Part shown: in pieces, positions 45,797 to 59,400 of the stretch
Position numbering within the stretch: the stretch's first letter is position 1
How the letters are laid out: the number at the start of each line of letters is the position of its first letter
NCBI GenBank assembly: GCA_036172665.1
Contig: CM069880.1
Location: forward strand, 1,304,501-1,368,500
Reading direction: 5' to 3'
Length of the DNA: 64,000 nucleotides
DNA from: Prosopocoilus inquinatus
Taxonomy: Eukaryota; Arthropoda; Insecta; Coleoptera; Lucanidae
The notes under the pieces: model-generated
Told to the model about the DNA's origin: nothing
The model's input: only the letters and a program-made list of their open reading frames with translations
Databases searched by the model: none
Made by a program: the position numbers and the translations under genes

Positions 45797-47714
45797 AAAT
45801 CGATCGCGTCGAATTCTTTCCGACGTAGAAGAAAGTAGCTTTACGAACGTAACGTTTACCACATGGCGAGAGATATACGGGGTGATATCGAAAATGTGAC
45901 ACGAACGCGTGTGTAACAGTGAAAAAGTGTTTCCACTGAAAAAAAGTAAGTGTTAAAACAACTGAAAACCTCCAAATTCCATTTCTCCGATGTTACTCCG
46001 GTAATCGGAAAAAAGGTTATAAGACGATCGCGGCGGCGGCGGCGGCGTCGTTTTGCCGGTTAAATTCTTCACGATTTGCATTGTGCCGTCGCGTGTACGC
46101 TCGACCGAACGCGTCGAGATTTTGACGGAGCTCATTTGAATTTGCATTTGAATTTGCCGCCGCGTAAAAGATGGGATCGATGAGGGTTGGTTGGCAACGA
46201 TCGCGCGACACGCGCAGTAAGGAAACCTTGACACTTGACATATGTAATATTATATATCTGTACGGCCAGTCGTGGGGCCAGAGCACCGGTGGTCGGAAGG
46301 GAGGGGGAGCGTGCTGCCTATCGACAGTGATCTAACCTGAAAGCGACGCGCGAACTCTTTCGCGTGTGTCGTGTTACGCCGGCAGTCGGCCCGGAGGCGG
46401 AGGGAGTACGTGCGCCGCCGATCGAACGTGACCTAATCTAAAGCCGCCGACGCGATCTCTTTCGCCGCGCGGACGCGTTCGAACATAATTTCGACCGTAC
46501 ATATTACGTAAATAGATGAATAAAGGAGGCTTTGGATCTTCGTTTGTGATAAAAAAAAAATGCGAGCGCGGGGAGGCCGATTCGTTCGCTCTCCGGCCGG
46601 CAATTAAAGCGGGAAATTTAAGGGAAAAAATTGAAAAAACTCGATAAAAATTTTAAAAAATTAAAAATTAAGAGAACGGAAAAATTGAAAAAATTGGGGA
46701 AAAATATTCAAAATTTCGGGGGGAAATTTAAAAAAATCGACAAGAATTCTAAAAATTAGGGAAACGGATTTCTTAAGTTTCCCAACTTAATAAAAACATT
46801 TCATCACTTCTTACATTTTCCTTCACTTTTTTCGAAAATTGTTCAAGGTCAACCCAACCGACGCCAACCCAAGCGAGGCCAACCCAGACGGCGAAAAAAA
46901 ATTTAAAAATTAGGAGAACGGAAAAATTGAAAAAATTGGGGAAAAATATTCAAAATTTCGGGAAGAAATTGAAAAAATCGAAAAAAATAGGAAAAAATTC
47001 TAAGAATAGAGGAAGCCGATTATTGACGTTTTACAACTTTTTTAAAACATTTTTCCTCACTTTCTCTTACATATTCCTTAACTCTTTTTTTTAAATTGTT
47101 CAAGGTCAACTCAAACGGCGCCAACCCAAGCGAGGCCAACCCAGATGACAGAAAAATTTTATTTTAAAGAAAACGAAAAAATTTAAAGAATTAGGGAAAA
47201 ATGTAGTAAATTTCGAGAAAATATTGAAAAAAATCGAAAAAAAATGGAAAAAATTCTAAAAATTAAGGAAACCGATTTCTTAAGTTTTCCAACAATTTTT
47301 CTCACTTTTTCTTAAACTTTCCTTCCCTTTCTTTTGTAAAATTGTTCAAGGTGAACCCAACCGACGCCAACCCAAGCGAGGCCAACCCAGACGGCGAAAA
47401 AAAATTTATAAATTAGGAGAACGGAAAAATTGAAAAAATTGGGGAAAAATACTCAAAATTTCGAAAATTAGAAAAATCAATTCTTAAAGTTTTCCAACAT
47501 TCTTCCAAGTCCCTAGGTGCCGCGAGCCCCCAAAGGCTAGCGGCCCAAACAGCGCGCAGCGCTCTCACCTCTTCCGTCCAAACGAAACCTCCGTCTATAC
47601 AAAGCCTCTGTCCACACAAGCCTCTGTTCATACCCACAAGTGGGCGGAGCGTAGCGGATCCCACTTGTCATATATAAGAAAAGAAACTCGGAAAAGTGTA
47701 CTTAAGGGGTTCCT
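45797..47714 (+). repeat. Spacer unit C5 (1,918 bp)
   Basis: Closest to C1 (ggggccagagc, gctgcctatcgac, cttaataaaaac, ggaagaaattg, gagaaaatattg) but keeps the 9 bp missing from C1. Confidence 0.93.
46519..46524 (+). promoter_or_regulatory. Poly(A) signal in C5
   Basis: AATAAA followed by a longer A-run than in C1, beginning about 46551. Confidence 0.4.
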
Positions 47715-47717
47715 ATG
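47636..47717 (+). promoter_or_regulatory. Promoter-like region of C5
   Basis: The inverted repeat begins at 47636, TATATAA is at 47671 and the in-frame ATG at 47726. Confidence 0.4.
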
Positions 47718-50670
47718 GCGCCGCAATGATCGAAATCGGTCGCGTAGAACGTAAACCCGGGTTGTCGCGTATCAAACGAAAGGTCTCGCCGAGCGGCGAC
47801 GGAAAATCGCGTCGGTTCGATTTTTCGATCGAAGAAGGCGCTGCAATGATCGAAATCGGACGCGTCGGACGTAAACCCGGATTGTCGCGTATCAAACGAA
47901 AGGTCTCGCCGAGCGGCGACGGAAAATCGCGTCGGTTCGATTTTTCGATCGAAGATGGCGCTGCAATGATCGAAACTGGACGCGTCGAACGTAAACCCGG
48001 GTTGTCGCGTATCAAACGAAAGGTCTCGCCGAGCGGCGACGGAAAATCGCGTCGGTTCTATTTTTCGATCGAAGATGGCGCTGCAATGATCGAAACTGGA
48101 CGCGTCGAACGTAAACCCGGGTTGTCGCGCATCAAACGAAAGGTCTCGCCGAGCGGCGACGGAAAATCGCGTCGGTTCGATTTTTCGATCTAAGATGGCG
48201 CTGCAATGATCGAAATCGGACGCGTCGAACGTAAACCCGGGTTGTCGCATATCAAACAAAAGGTCTCGCTGAGCGGCGACGGAAAATCGGGTCGGTTCGA
48301 TTTTTCGATCGAAGATGGCACTGCAATGATCGAAATCGGACGCGTCGAACGTAAACCCGGATTTTGTCGCGTATCAAACGAAAGGTCTCGCCGAGCGGCG
48401 ACGGAAAATCGCGTCGGTTCGATTTTTCGATCGAAGATGGCGCTGCAATGATCGAAATCGAACGCGTCGAACGTAAACCCGGGTTGTCGCGTATCAAACG
48501 AAAGGTCTCGCCGAGCGGCGACGGAAAATCGCGTCGGTTCGATTTTTCGATCGAAGATGGCGCTGCAATGATCGAAACTGGACGCGTCGAACGTAAACCC
48601 GGGTTGTCGCGCATCAAACGAAAGGTCTCGCCGAGCGGCGACGGAAAATCGCGTCGGTTCGATTTTTCGATCGAAGATGGCGCTGCAATGATCGAAACTG
48701 GACGCGTCGAACGTAAACCCGGGTTGTCGCGTATCAAACGAAAGGTCTCGCCGAGCGGCGACGGAAAATCGCGTCGGTTCGATTTTTCGATTGAAGATGG
48801 TGCTGCAGTGATCGAAACTGTACGCGTCGAACGTAAACCCGGGTTGTCGCGCATCAAACGAAAGGTCTCGCCGAGCGGCGACGGAAAATCGCGTCGGTTC
48901 GATTTTTCGATCGAAGATGGCGCTGTAATGATCGAAATCGGACGCGTCGAACGTAAACCCGGATTGTCACGTATCAAACGAAAGGTCTCGCCGAGCGGCG
49001 ACGGAAAATCGCGTCGGTTCGATTTTTCGATCGAAGATGACGCTGCATTGATCGAAACTGGACGCGTCGAACGTAAACCCGGGTTGTCGCGCATCAAACG
49101 AAAGGTCTCGCCGAGCGGCGACGGAAAATCGCGTCGGTTCGATTTTTCGATCAAAGATGGCGCTGCAATGATCGAAACTGGACGCGTCGAACGTAAACCC
49201 GTGTTGTCGCGTATCAAACGAAAGGTCTCGCCGAGCGGCGACGGAAAATCGAGTCGGTTCTATTTTTCGATCGAAGATGGCGCTGCAATGATCGAAACTG
49301 GACGCGTCGAACGTAAACCCGGGTTGTCGCGCATCAAACGAAAGGTCTCGCCGAGCGGCGACGGAAAATCGCGTCGGTTCGATTTTTCGATCTAAGATGG
49401 CGCTGCAATGATCGAAATCGGACGGGTCGAACGTAAACCCGGGTTGTCGCATATCAAACAAAAGGTCTCGCTGAGCGGCGACGGAAAATCGGGTCGGTTC
49501 GATTTTTCGATCGAAGATGGCACTGCAATGATCGAAATCGGACGCGTCGAACGTAAACCCGGATTTTGTCGCGTATCAAACGAAAGGTCTCGCCGAGCGG
49601 CGACGGAAAATCGCGTCGGTTCGATTTTTCGATCGAAGATGGCGCTGCAATGATCGAAATCGAACGCGTCGAACGTAAACCCGGGTTGTCGCGTATCAAA
49701 CGAAAGGTCTCGCCGAGCGGCGACGGAAAATCGCGTCGGTTCGATTTTTCGATCGAAGATGGCGCTGCAATGATCGAAACTGGACGCGTCGAACGTAAAC
49801 CCGGGTTGTCGCGCATCAAACGAAAGGTCTCGCCGAGCGGCGACGGAAAATCGCGTCGGTTCGATTTTTCGATCGAAGATGGCGCTGCAATGATCGAAAC
49901 TGGACGCGTCGAACGTAAACCCGGGTTGTCGCGTATCAAACGAAAGGTCTCGCCGAGCGGCGACGGAAAATCGCGTCGGTTCGATTTTTCGATTGAAGAT
50001 GGTGCTGCAGTGATCGAAACTGTACGCGTCGAACGTAAACCCGGGTTGTCGCGCATCAAACGAAAGGTCTCGCCGAGCGGCGACGGAAAATCGCGTCGGT
50101 TCGATTTTTCGATCGAAGATGGCGCTGCAATGATCGAAACTGGACGCGTCGAACGTAAACCCGGGTTGTCGCGCATCAAACGAAAGGTCTCGCCGAGCGG
50201 CGACGGAAAATCGCGTCGGTTCGATTTTTCGATCGAAGATGGCGCTGTAATGATCGAAATCGGACGCGTCGAACGTAAACCCGGATTGTCGCGTATCAAA
50301 CGAAAGGTCTCGCCGAGCGGCGACGGAAAATCGCGTCGGTTCGATTTTTCGATCGAAGATGACGCTGCATTGATCGAAACTGGACGCGTCGAACGTAAAC
50401 CCGGGTTGTCGCGCATCAAACGAAAGGTCTCGCCGAGCGGCGACGGAAAATCGCGTCGGTTCGATTTTTCGATCAAAGATGGCGCAGCAATGATCGAAAC
50501 TGGACGCGTCGAACGTAAACCCGGGTTGTCGCGCATCAAACGAAAGGTCTCGCCGAGCGGCGACGGAAAATCGCGTCGGTTCGATTTTTCGGTAGAAGAT
50601 GGCGCTGCAATGATCGATATCGGACGCGTCGAACGTAAACCCGGATTATCGCCTATCAAACGAAAGGTCT
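47715..50670. repeat. 120-bp satellite array B8 (about 24.6 monomers)
   Basis: Same length and order as B2, with +TT monomers near 48359 and 49561. Isolated differences, for example cccgtgttg at 49200 and ggacgggtcg near 49430. Confidence 0.96.
47726..48193 (+). other. Repeat-encoded open frame after the C5 TATA-like box (155 codons), coding doubtful
   Basis: Counterpart of the B2 frame with the same TAA stop and an Asp/Glu difference in the second repeat (gatatcgg against gaaatcgg). Confidence 0.12.
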
Positions 50671-52343
50671 AAATCGATCGCGTCGAATTCTTTCCGACGT
50701 AGAAGAAAGTAGCTTTACGAACGTAACGTTTACCACATGGCGAGAGATATACAGGGTGATATCGAAAATGTGACACGAACTCGTGTGTAACAGTGAAAAA
50801 GTGTTTCCACTGAAAAAAAGTAAGTGTTAAAAACAACTAAAAACCTCCAAATTCCATTTCTCCGATGTTACTCCGGTAATCGGAAAAAAGGTTATAAGAC
50901 GATCGCGGCGGCGGCGGCGGCGTCGTTTTGCCGGTTAAATTCTTCACGATTTGCATTGTGCCGTCGCGTGTACGCTCGACCGAACGCGTCGAGATTTTGA
51001 CGGAGCTCATTTGAATTTGCCGCCGCGTAAAAGATGGGATCGACGAGGGTTGGTTGGCAACGATCGCGCGACACGCGCAGTAAGGAAACCTTGACACTTG
51101 ACATATGTAATATTATATATCTGTACGGCCAGTCGTGGGGCCGGAGCACCGGTGGTCGGAAGGGAGGGGGGGCGTGCTGACTATCGACAATGATCTAACC
51201 TGAAAGCGACGCGCGATCTCTTTCGCGTGTGTCGTGTTACGCCCGCAGTCGGCCCGGCGGCGGAGGGAGTACGTGCGCCGCCGGTCGAACGTGACCTAAT
51301 CTAAAGCCGCCGACGCGATCTCTTTCGCCGCGCGGACGCGTTCGAACATAATTTCGACCGTACATATTACGTAAATAGATGAATAAAGGAGGCTTTGGAT
51401 GTTCGTTTGTGATTAAAAAAAAAATGCGAGCGCGGGGAGGTCGATTCGTTCGCTCTCCGGCCGGCAATTAAAGCGGGAAATTTAAGGGAAAAAATTGAAA
51501 AAAATCGATAAAAATTTTAAAAAATTAAAAATTAAGAGAACGGAAAAATTGAAAAAATTGGGGAAAAATATTCAAAATTTCGGGGGGAAATTTAAAAAAA
51601 TCGAGAAAAATCGACAAGAATTCTAAAAATTAGGGAAACGGATTTCTTAAGTTTCCCAACTTTTTTAAAACATTTCATCACTTCTTACATTTTCCTTCAC
51701 TTTTTTTCGAAAATTGTTCAAGGTCAACCCAACCGACGCCAACCCAAGCGAGGCCAACCCAGACGACGAAAAAAAATTTAAAAATTAGGAGAACGGAAAA
51801 ATTGAAAAAATTGGGGAAAAATAATCAAAATTTCGGGAAAAAATTGAAAAAATCGAAAAAAATAGGAAAAAATTCTAAGAATAGAGGAAGCCGATTATTG
51901 ACGTTTTACAACTTTTTTAAAACATTTTTCCTCACTTTCTCTTACATATTCCTTAACTCTTTTTTTTAAATTGTTCAAGGTCAACTCAAACGGCGCCGAC
52001 CCAAGCGAGGCCAACCCAGACGGCGAAAAAAAATTTATAAATTAGGAGAACGGAAAAATTGAAAAAATTGGGGAAAAATACTCAAAATTTCGAAAATTAG
52101 AAAAATCAATTCTTAAAGTTTTCCAACATTCTTCCAAGTCCCTAGGTGCCGCGAGCCCCCAAAGGCTAGCGGCCCAAACAGCGCGCAGCGCTCTCACCTC
52201 TTCCGTCCAAACGAAACCTCCGTCTATACAAAGCCTCTGTCCACACAAGCCTCTGTTCATACCCACAAGTGGGCGGAGCGTAGCGGATCCCACTTGTCAT
52301 ATATAAGAAAAGAAACTCGGAAAAGTGTACTTAAGGGGTTCCT
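50671..52343 (+). repeat. Spacer unit C6 (1,673 bp), one 245-bp subunit lost
   Basis: C2-type, including acagggtgat and the extra tcgagaaaaa. The sequence passes from the end of subunit 2 (ggcgccgacccaagcgagg, about 51992-52010) directly to the start of subunit 4 (cagacggcg then tttataaatt), a clean loss of about 245 bp. Confidence 0.93.
51382..51387 (+). promoter_or_regulatory. Poly(A) signal in C6
   Basis: AATAAA followed by an A-run. It closes the candidate unit that begins at the C5 promoter (47671). Confidence 0.4.
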
Positions 52344-52346
52344 ATG
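52265..52346 (+). promoter_or_regulatory. Promoter-like region of C6
   Basis: The inverted repeat begins at 52265, TATATAA is at 52300 and the in-frame ATG at 52355. Retained intact despite the upstream deletion. Confidence 0.4.
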
Positions 52347-53787
52347 GCGCCGCAATGATCGAAATCGGTCGCGTAGAACGTAAACCCGGGTTGTCGCGCA
52401 TCAAACGAAAGGTCTCGCCGAGCGGCGACGGAAAATCGCGTCGGTTCGATTTTTCGATCGAAGATGACGCTGCAATGATCGATACAGGACGCGTCGAACG
52501 TAAACCCGGGTTGTCGCGCATCAAACGAAAGGTCTCGCCGAGCGGCGACGGAAAATCGCGTCTGTTCGATTTTTCTATCGAAGATGGCGCAGCAATGATC
52601 GAAATCGGACGCGTCGAACGTAAACCCGGGTTGTCGCGTATCAAACGAAAGGTCTCGCCGAGCGGCGACGGAAAATCGCGTCAGTTCGATTTTTCGATCG
52701 AAGATGACGCTGCAATGATCGATACAGGACGCGTCGAACGTAAACCCGGGTTGTCGCGCATCAAACGAAAGGTCTCGCCGAGCGGCGACGGAAAATCGCG
52801 TCGGTTCGATTTTTCGATCGAAGATGGCACTGCAATGATCGAAATCGGACGCGTCGAACGTAAACCCGGGTTGTCGCGTATCAAACGAAAGGTCTCGCCG
52901 AGCGGCGACGGAAAATCGCGTCGGTTCGATTTTTCGATCGAAGATGACGCTGCAATGATCGAAAGAGGACGCGTCGAACGTAAACCCGGGTTGTCGCGCA
53001 TCAAACGAAAGGTCTCGCCGAGCGGCGACGGAAAATCGCGTCGGTTCGATTTTTCGATCGAAGATGGCACTGCAATGATTGAAATCGGACGCGTCGAACG
53101 TAAACCCGGGTTGTCGCGTATCAAACGAAAGGTCTCGCCGAGCGGCGACGGAAAATCGCGTCGGTTCGATTTTTCGATCGAAGATGGCGCTGCAATGATC
53201 GAAATCGAACGCGTCGAACGTAAACCCGGATTGTCGCGTATCAAACGAAAGGTCTCGCCGAGCGACGACGGAAAATCGCGTCGGTTCGATTTTTCGATCT
53301 AAGATGGCGCTGCAATGATCGAAATCGGACGCGTCGAACGTAAACCCGGGTTGTCGCGTATCAAACAAAAGGTCTCGCTGAGCGGCGACGGAAAATCGGG
53401 TCGGTTCGATTTTTCGATCGAAGATGGCACTGCAATGATCGAAATCGGACGCGTCGAACGTAAACCCGGATTTTGTCGCGTATCAAACGAAAGGTCTCGC
53501 CGAGCGGCGACGGAAAATCGCGTCGGTTCGATTTTTCGATCGAAGATGGCGCTGCAATGATCGAAATCGAACGCGTCGAAAGTAAACCCGGGTTGTCGCG
53601 TATCAAACGAAAGGTCTCGCAGAGCGGCGACGGAAAATCGCGTCGGTTCGATTTCTCGATCTAAGATGGCGCTGCAATGATCGAAATCGGAAGCGTCGAA
53701 CGTAAACCCGGGTTGTCGCGTATCAAACGAAAGGTCTCGCCGAGCGGCGACGGAAAATCGCGTCTGTTCGGTTTTTCTATCGAAGAT
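52344..53787. repeat. 120-bp satellite array B9 (12 monomers), runs into 149-bp array
   Basis: As B3 and B6 but one 120-bp monomer shorter (the gagctgcgac monomer is missing near 52920). Has a +TT monomer near 53468. Confidence 0.96.
52355..53302 (+). other. Repeat-encoded open frame after the C6 TATA-like box (315 codons), coding doubtful
   Basis: Exactly 40 codons shorter than the B3 and B6 frames because of the lost monomer; same terminal TAA. Confidence 0.12.
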
Positions 53788-56700
53788 TTCCAGCTTCTGT
53801 TGCGTCCGAAAACGTCGTATCTCACATCAGAGTTACTGGAGTCCATCGAAACGTCAAATAACATGATAGATAAGTAAGGATCGATTAGATACAGCACAGG
53901 AGCAACGCTAATACGTGTTGTTTCGTTTAAAACTATTTCCTGCTCCTGCTGCGTCCAAAAACTTTGTACCACACATCAGACTTACTGGAGTCCATCCAAA
54001 CGTCATATAATATGTTAGATAAGTAAGGATCGTTTAGATACATCACAGGAACAACGCTAATACGTGTTGTTTCTTTCAAAACTATTTCCAGCTTCTGCTG
54101 CGTCCGAGAACTTTGTATCTCACATCAGAGTTACTGGAGTCCGTCCAAACGTCAAATAACATGATAGATGAGTAATGATCGATTAGATACATCACAGGAA
54201 CAACGCTAATATGTGTTGTTTCGTTTAAAACTATTTCCAGCTGCTGCTGCGTCCGAAAATTTCGTATCTCACATTAGAGTTACTGGAGTCCATGGAAACG
54301 TCAAATAACATGATAGATAAGTAAGGATCGATTAGATGCAGCACAGGAACAACGCTAATACGTGTTGTTTCGTTTAAATCTATTTCCAGCTCCTGCTGCG
54401 TCCAAAAACTTCGTATCTCACATCAGGGTTACTGGAGTCCATCCAAACGTCAAATAACATGAAATATAAGTAAGGATCGATTAGATACATCACAGGAACA
54501 ACGCTAATGCGTGTTGTTTCGTTTAAAACTATTTCTAGCTTCAGCTGCGTCCGAGAACTTCGTAACTCACATCAAAGTTACTGGAGTCCATCGAAACGCC
54601 AAATAACATGATAGATGACTAAGGATCGAAGAGATACATCACAGGAACAACGCTAATACGTGTTGTTTCGTTTAAAACTATTTCTAGCTTCAGCTGCGTC
54701 CGAGAAGTTCGTATCTCACATCAAAGTTACTGGAGTCCATCGAAACGTCAAATAACATGATAGATAAGTAAGGATCGATTAGATACAGCACAGGAACAAC
54801 GCTAATACGTGTTGTTTCGTTTAAAACTATTTCTAGCTTCAGCTGGGTCCGAGAACTTCGTATCTCACATCAAAGTTACTGGAGTCCATCGAAACGTCAA
54901 ATAACATGATAGATGAGTAAGGATCGATTAGATACATCACAGGAACAACGCTAATGCGTGTTGTTTCGTTTAAAACTATTTCCAGCTTCAGCTGCGTCCG
55001 AGAACTTCCTATATCACATCAAAGTTACTGGAGTCCATCGAAACGCCAAATAACATGATAGATGAGTAAGGATCGATTAGATACATCACAGGAACAACGC
55101 TAATGCGTGTTGTTTCGTTTAAAACTATTTCCAGCTTCTGCTGCGTCCGAGAACTTTGTATCTCACATCAGACTTACTGGAGTCCATCCAAACGTCAAAT
55201 AACATGTTAGATAATTAAGGATCGTTTAGATACATCACAGGAACAACGCTAATACGTGTTGTTTCGATCAAAACTATTTCCAGCTTCTGCTGCGTCCGAG
55301 AACTTTGTATCTCACATCAGAGTTACTGGAGTCCGTCCAAACGTCAAATAACATGATAGATGAGTAAGGATCGATTAGACACATAACAGGAACAACGCTA
55401 ATATGTGTTGTTTCGTTTAAAACTATTTCCAGCTTCTGCTGCGTCCGAAAACGTCGTATCTCACATCAGAGTTACTGGAGTCCATCGAAACCTCAAATAA
55501 CATGATAGATAAGTAAGGATCGATTAGATACAGCACAGGAACAACGCTAATACGTGTTGTTTCGTTTAAAACTATTTCCAGCTCCTGCTGCGTCCAAAAA
55601 CTTTGTATCTCACATCAGATTTACTGGAGTCCATCCAAACGTCAAATAACATGTTAGATAATTAAGGATCGTTTAGATACATCACAGGAACAACGCTAAT
55701 ACGTGTTGTTTCGATCAAAACTATTTCCAGCTTCTGCTGCGTCCGAGAACTTTGTATCTCACATCAGAGTTACTGGAGTCCGTCCAAACGTAAAATAACA
55801 TGATAGATGAGTAAGGATCGATTAGACACATAACAGGAACAACGCTAATATGTGTTGTTTCGTTTAAAACTATTTCCAGCCTCTGCTGCGTCCGTAAACT
55901 TTGTATCTCACATCAGAGTTACTGGAGTCCATCGAAACGCCAAATAACATGATAGATGAGTAAGGATCGATTAGATACATCACAGGAACAACGCTAATGC
56001 GTGTTGTTTCGTTTAAAACTATTTCCAGCTTCTGCTGCGTCCGAGAACTTCGTATCTCACATCAGAGTTACTGGAGTCCATCCAAACGCCAAATAACATG
56101 ATAGATAAGTAAGGATCGATTAGATACATCACAGGAACAACGCTAATATGTGTTGTTTCGTTTAAAACTATTTCCAGCTGCTGCTGCGTCCGAGAATTTC
56201 GTATCTAACATTAGAGTTACTGGAGTCCATCGAAACGTCAAATAACATAGTAGCTAAGTAAGGATCGATTAGATACATCACAGGAACAACGCTAATACGT
56301 GTTGTTTCGTTTAAAACTATTTCCAGCTCCTGCTGCGTCCAAAAACTTTGTATCTCACATCAGACTTACTGGAGTCCATCCAAACGTCAAATAACATGTT
56401 AGATAAGTAAGGATCGTTTAGATACATCACAGGAACAACGCTAATACGTGTTGTTTCGTTCAAAACTATTTCCAGCTTCTGCTGCGTCCGAGAACTTTGT
56501 ATCTCACATCAGAGTTACTGGAGTCCAACCAAACGTCAAATAACATGATAGATGAGTAAGGATCGATTAGATACATCACAGGAACAACGCTAATACGTGT
56601 TGTCTCGTTTAAAACTATTTCCAGCTTCTGCTGCGTCCGAGAACTTTGTATCTCACATCATAGTTACTGGAGTTCGTCCAAACGTCAAATAACATGATAG

Positions 56701-56805
56701 ATGAGTATGGATCGATTAGATACATCACAGGAACAACGCTAATATGTGTTGTTTCGTTTAAAACTATTTCCAGCTGCTGCTGCGTCCGAAAATTTCGTAT
56801 CTCAC
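53788..56805. repeat. 149-bp satellite array A4 (about 20.3 monomers)
   Basis: Enters at ttccagcttc and exits at tatctcac like A2 and A3. The left part matches A2. It contains an internal near-duplication (attaaggatcgtttag with tttcgatcaaaac at about 55215 and 55665), suggesting local expansion by three monomers. No gene seen. Confidence 0.95.
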
Positions 56806-59251
56806 ACGTAAACCCGGGTTGTCGCGTATCAAACGAAAGGTCTCGCCGAGCGGCGACGGAAAATCGCGTCGGTTCTATTTTTCGATCGAAGATGGGGCTG
56901 CAATGATCGAAACTGGACGCGTCGAACGTAAACCCGGGTTGTCGCGTATCAAACGAAAGGTCTCGCCGAGCGGCGACGGAAAATCGCGTCGGTTCGATTT
57001 GTCGATCGAAGATGGCGCTGCAATGATCGAAATCGGACGCGTCGAACGTAAACACGGGTTGTCGCGTATCAAACGAAAGGTCTCGCCGAGCGGCGACGGA
57101 AAATCGCGTCGGTTCGATTTTTCGATCGAAGATGGCGCTGCAATGACCGAAATCGAACGCGTCGAACGCAAACAAGGATTGTCGCGTATCAAACGAAAGG
57201 TCTCGCCGTGCGGCGACGGAAAATCGCGTCGGTTCGATTTTTCGATCTAAGATGGCGCTGCAATGATCGAAATCGGACGCGTCGAACGTAAACCCGGGTT
57301 GTCGCGTATCAAACAAAAGGTCTCGCCGAGCGGCGACGGAAAATCGCGTCGGTTCGATTTTTCGATCGAAGATGGCACTGCAATGATCGAAATCGGACGC
57401 GTCGAACGTAAACCCGGATTTTGTCGCGTATCAAACGAAAGGTCTCGCCGAGCGGCGACGGAAAATCGCGTCGGTTCGATTTTTCGATCGAAGATGGCGC
57501 TGCAATGATCGAAACTGGACGCGTCGAACGTAAACCCGGGTTGTCGCGTATCAAACGAAAGGTCTCGCCGAGCGGCGACGGAAAATCGCGTCGGTTCGAT
57601 TTTTCGATCGAAGATGGCGCTTTAATGATCGAAACTGGACGCGTCGAATGTAAACCCGGGTTGTTGCGCATCAAACGAAAGGTCTCGCCGAGCGGCGACG
57701 GAAAATCGCGTCGGTTCGATTTTTCGATCGAAGATGGCGCTGCAATGATCGAAATCGGACGCGTCGAACGTAAACCCGGGTTGTCGCGTATCAAACGAAA
57801 GGTCTCGCCGAGCGGCGACGGAAAATCGCGTCGGTTCGATTTTTCGATCGAAGATGGCGCTGCAATGATCGAAATCGAACGCGTCGAACGTAAACCCGGA
57901 TTGTCGCGTATCAAACGAAAGGTCTCGCCGAGCGGCGACGGAAAATCGCGTCGGTTCGATTTTTCGATTGAAGATGGCGCTGCAACGGTCGATATTGGAC
58001 GCGTCGAACGTAAACCCGGGTTGTCGCGTATCAAACGAAAGGTCTCGCCGAGCGGCGACGGAAAATCGCGTCGGTTCGATTTTTCGATCGAAGATGACGC
58101 TGCATTGATCGAAACTGGACGCGTCGAACGTAAACCCGGGTTGTCGCGCATCAAACGAAAGGTCTCGCCGAGCGGCAACGGAAAATCGCGTCGGTTCGAT
58201 TTTTCGATCGAAGATGGCGCTGCAACGGTCGATATTGGACGCGTCGAACGTAAACCCGGGTTGTCGCGTATCAAACAAAAGGTCTCGCCGAGCGGCGACG
58301 GAAAATCGCGTCGGTTCGATTTTTCGATCGAAGATGGCACTGCAATGATCGAAGTCGGACGCGTCGAACGTAAACCCGGATTGTCGCGTATCAAACAAAA
58401 GGTCTCGCCGAGCGGCGACGGAAACTCGCGTCGGTTCAATTTTTCGATCGAAGATGGCGCTGCAATGATCGAAATCGGACGCGTCGAACGTAAACCCGGG
58501 TTGTCGCGCATCAAATGAAAGGTCTCGCCGAGCGGCGACGGAAAATCGCGTCGGTTCGATTTTTCGATCGAAGATGGCGCTGCAATGATCGAAATCGAAC
58601 GCGTCGAACGTAAACCCGGATTGTCGCGTATCAAACGAAAGGTCTCGCCTAGCGGCGACGGAAAATCGCGTCGGTTCGATTTTTCGATCGAAGATGGCGC
58701 TGCAGTGATCGAAACTGGACGCGTCGAACGTAAACCCGGATTGTCGCCTATCAAACGAAAGGTCTCGCCGAGCGGCGACGGAAAATCGCGTCGGTTCGAT
58801 TTTTCGATCGAAGATGGCACTGCAATGATCGAAATCGGACGCGTCGAACGTAAACCCGGATTGTCGCGTATCAAACGAAAGGTCTCGCCGAGCGGCGACG
58901 GAAAATCGAGTCGGTTCGATTTTTCGATAGAAGTTGACGCTGCATTGATCGAAACTGAACGCGTCGAACGTAAACCCGGGTTGTCGCGCATCAAACGAAA
59001 GGTCTCGCCGAGCGGCGACGGAAAATCGCCTCGGTTCGATTTTTCGATCGAAGATGACGCTGCAATGATCGAAACTGGACGCGTCGAACGTAAACCCGAT
59101 TTGTCGCGCATCAAACGAAAGGTCTCGCCGAGCGGCGACGGAAAATCGCGTCGGTTCGATTATTCGATCGAAGATGGCGCTGTAATGATCGAAACTGGAC
59201 GCGTCGAACGTAAACCCGGGTTGTCGCGCATCAAACGAAAGGTCTCGCCTA
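56806..59251. repeat. 120-bp satellite array B10, first part (about 20.4 monomers)
   Basis: The front matches B1 and B7 (ggttctattttt, gatttgtcgatc); the rest matches B4 (aacggtcgatattgg twice, caaatgaaagg). Has a +TT monomer near 57416. Confidence 0.96.
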
Positions 59252-59400
59252 GTAAAAGATGGGATCGACGAGGGTTGGTTGGCAACGATCGCGCGACACG
59301 CGTAGTGAGGAAACCTTGACACTTGACATATATAATATTATATCTGTACGGCCAGTCGAGGGGCCGTAGCCCCGGAGATCGGATGGGGGGGGGGGGGGGG
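59252..59400. repeat. Linker L6, C-derived, G16 tail
   Basis: As L2 with a 16-base G run at 59385-59400. Confidence 0.9.
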
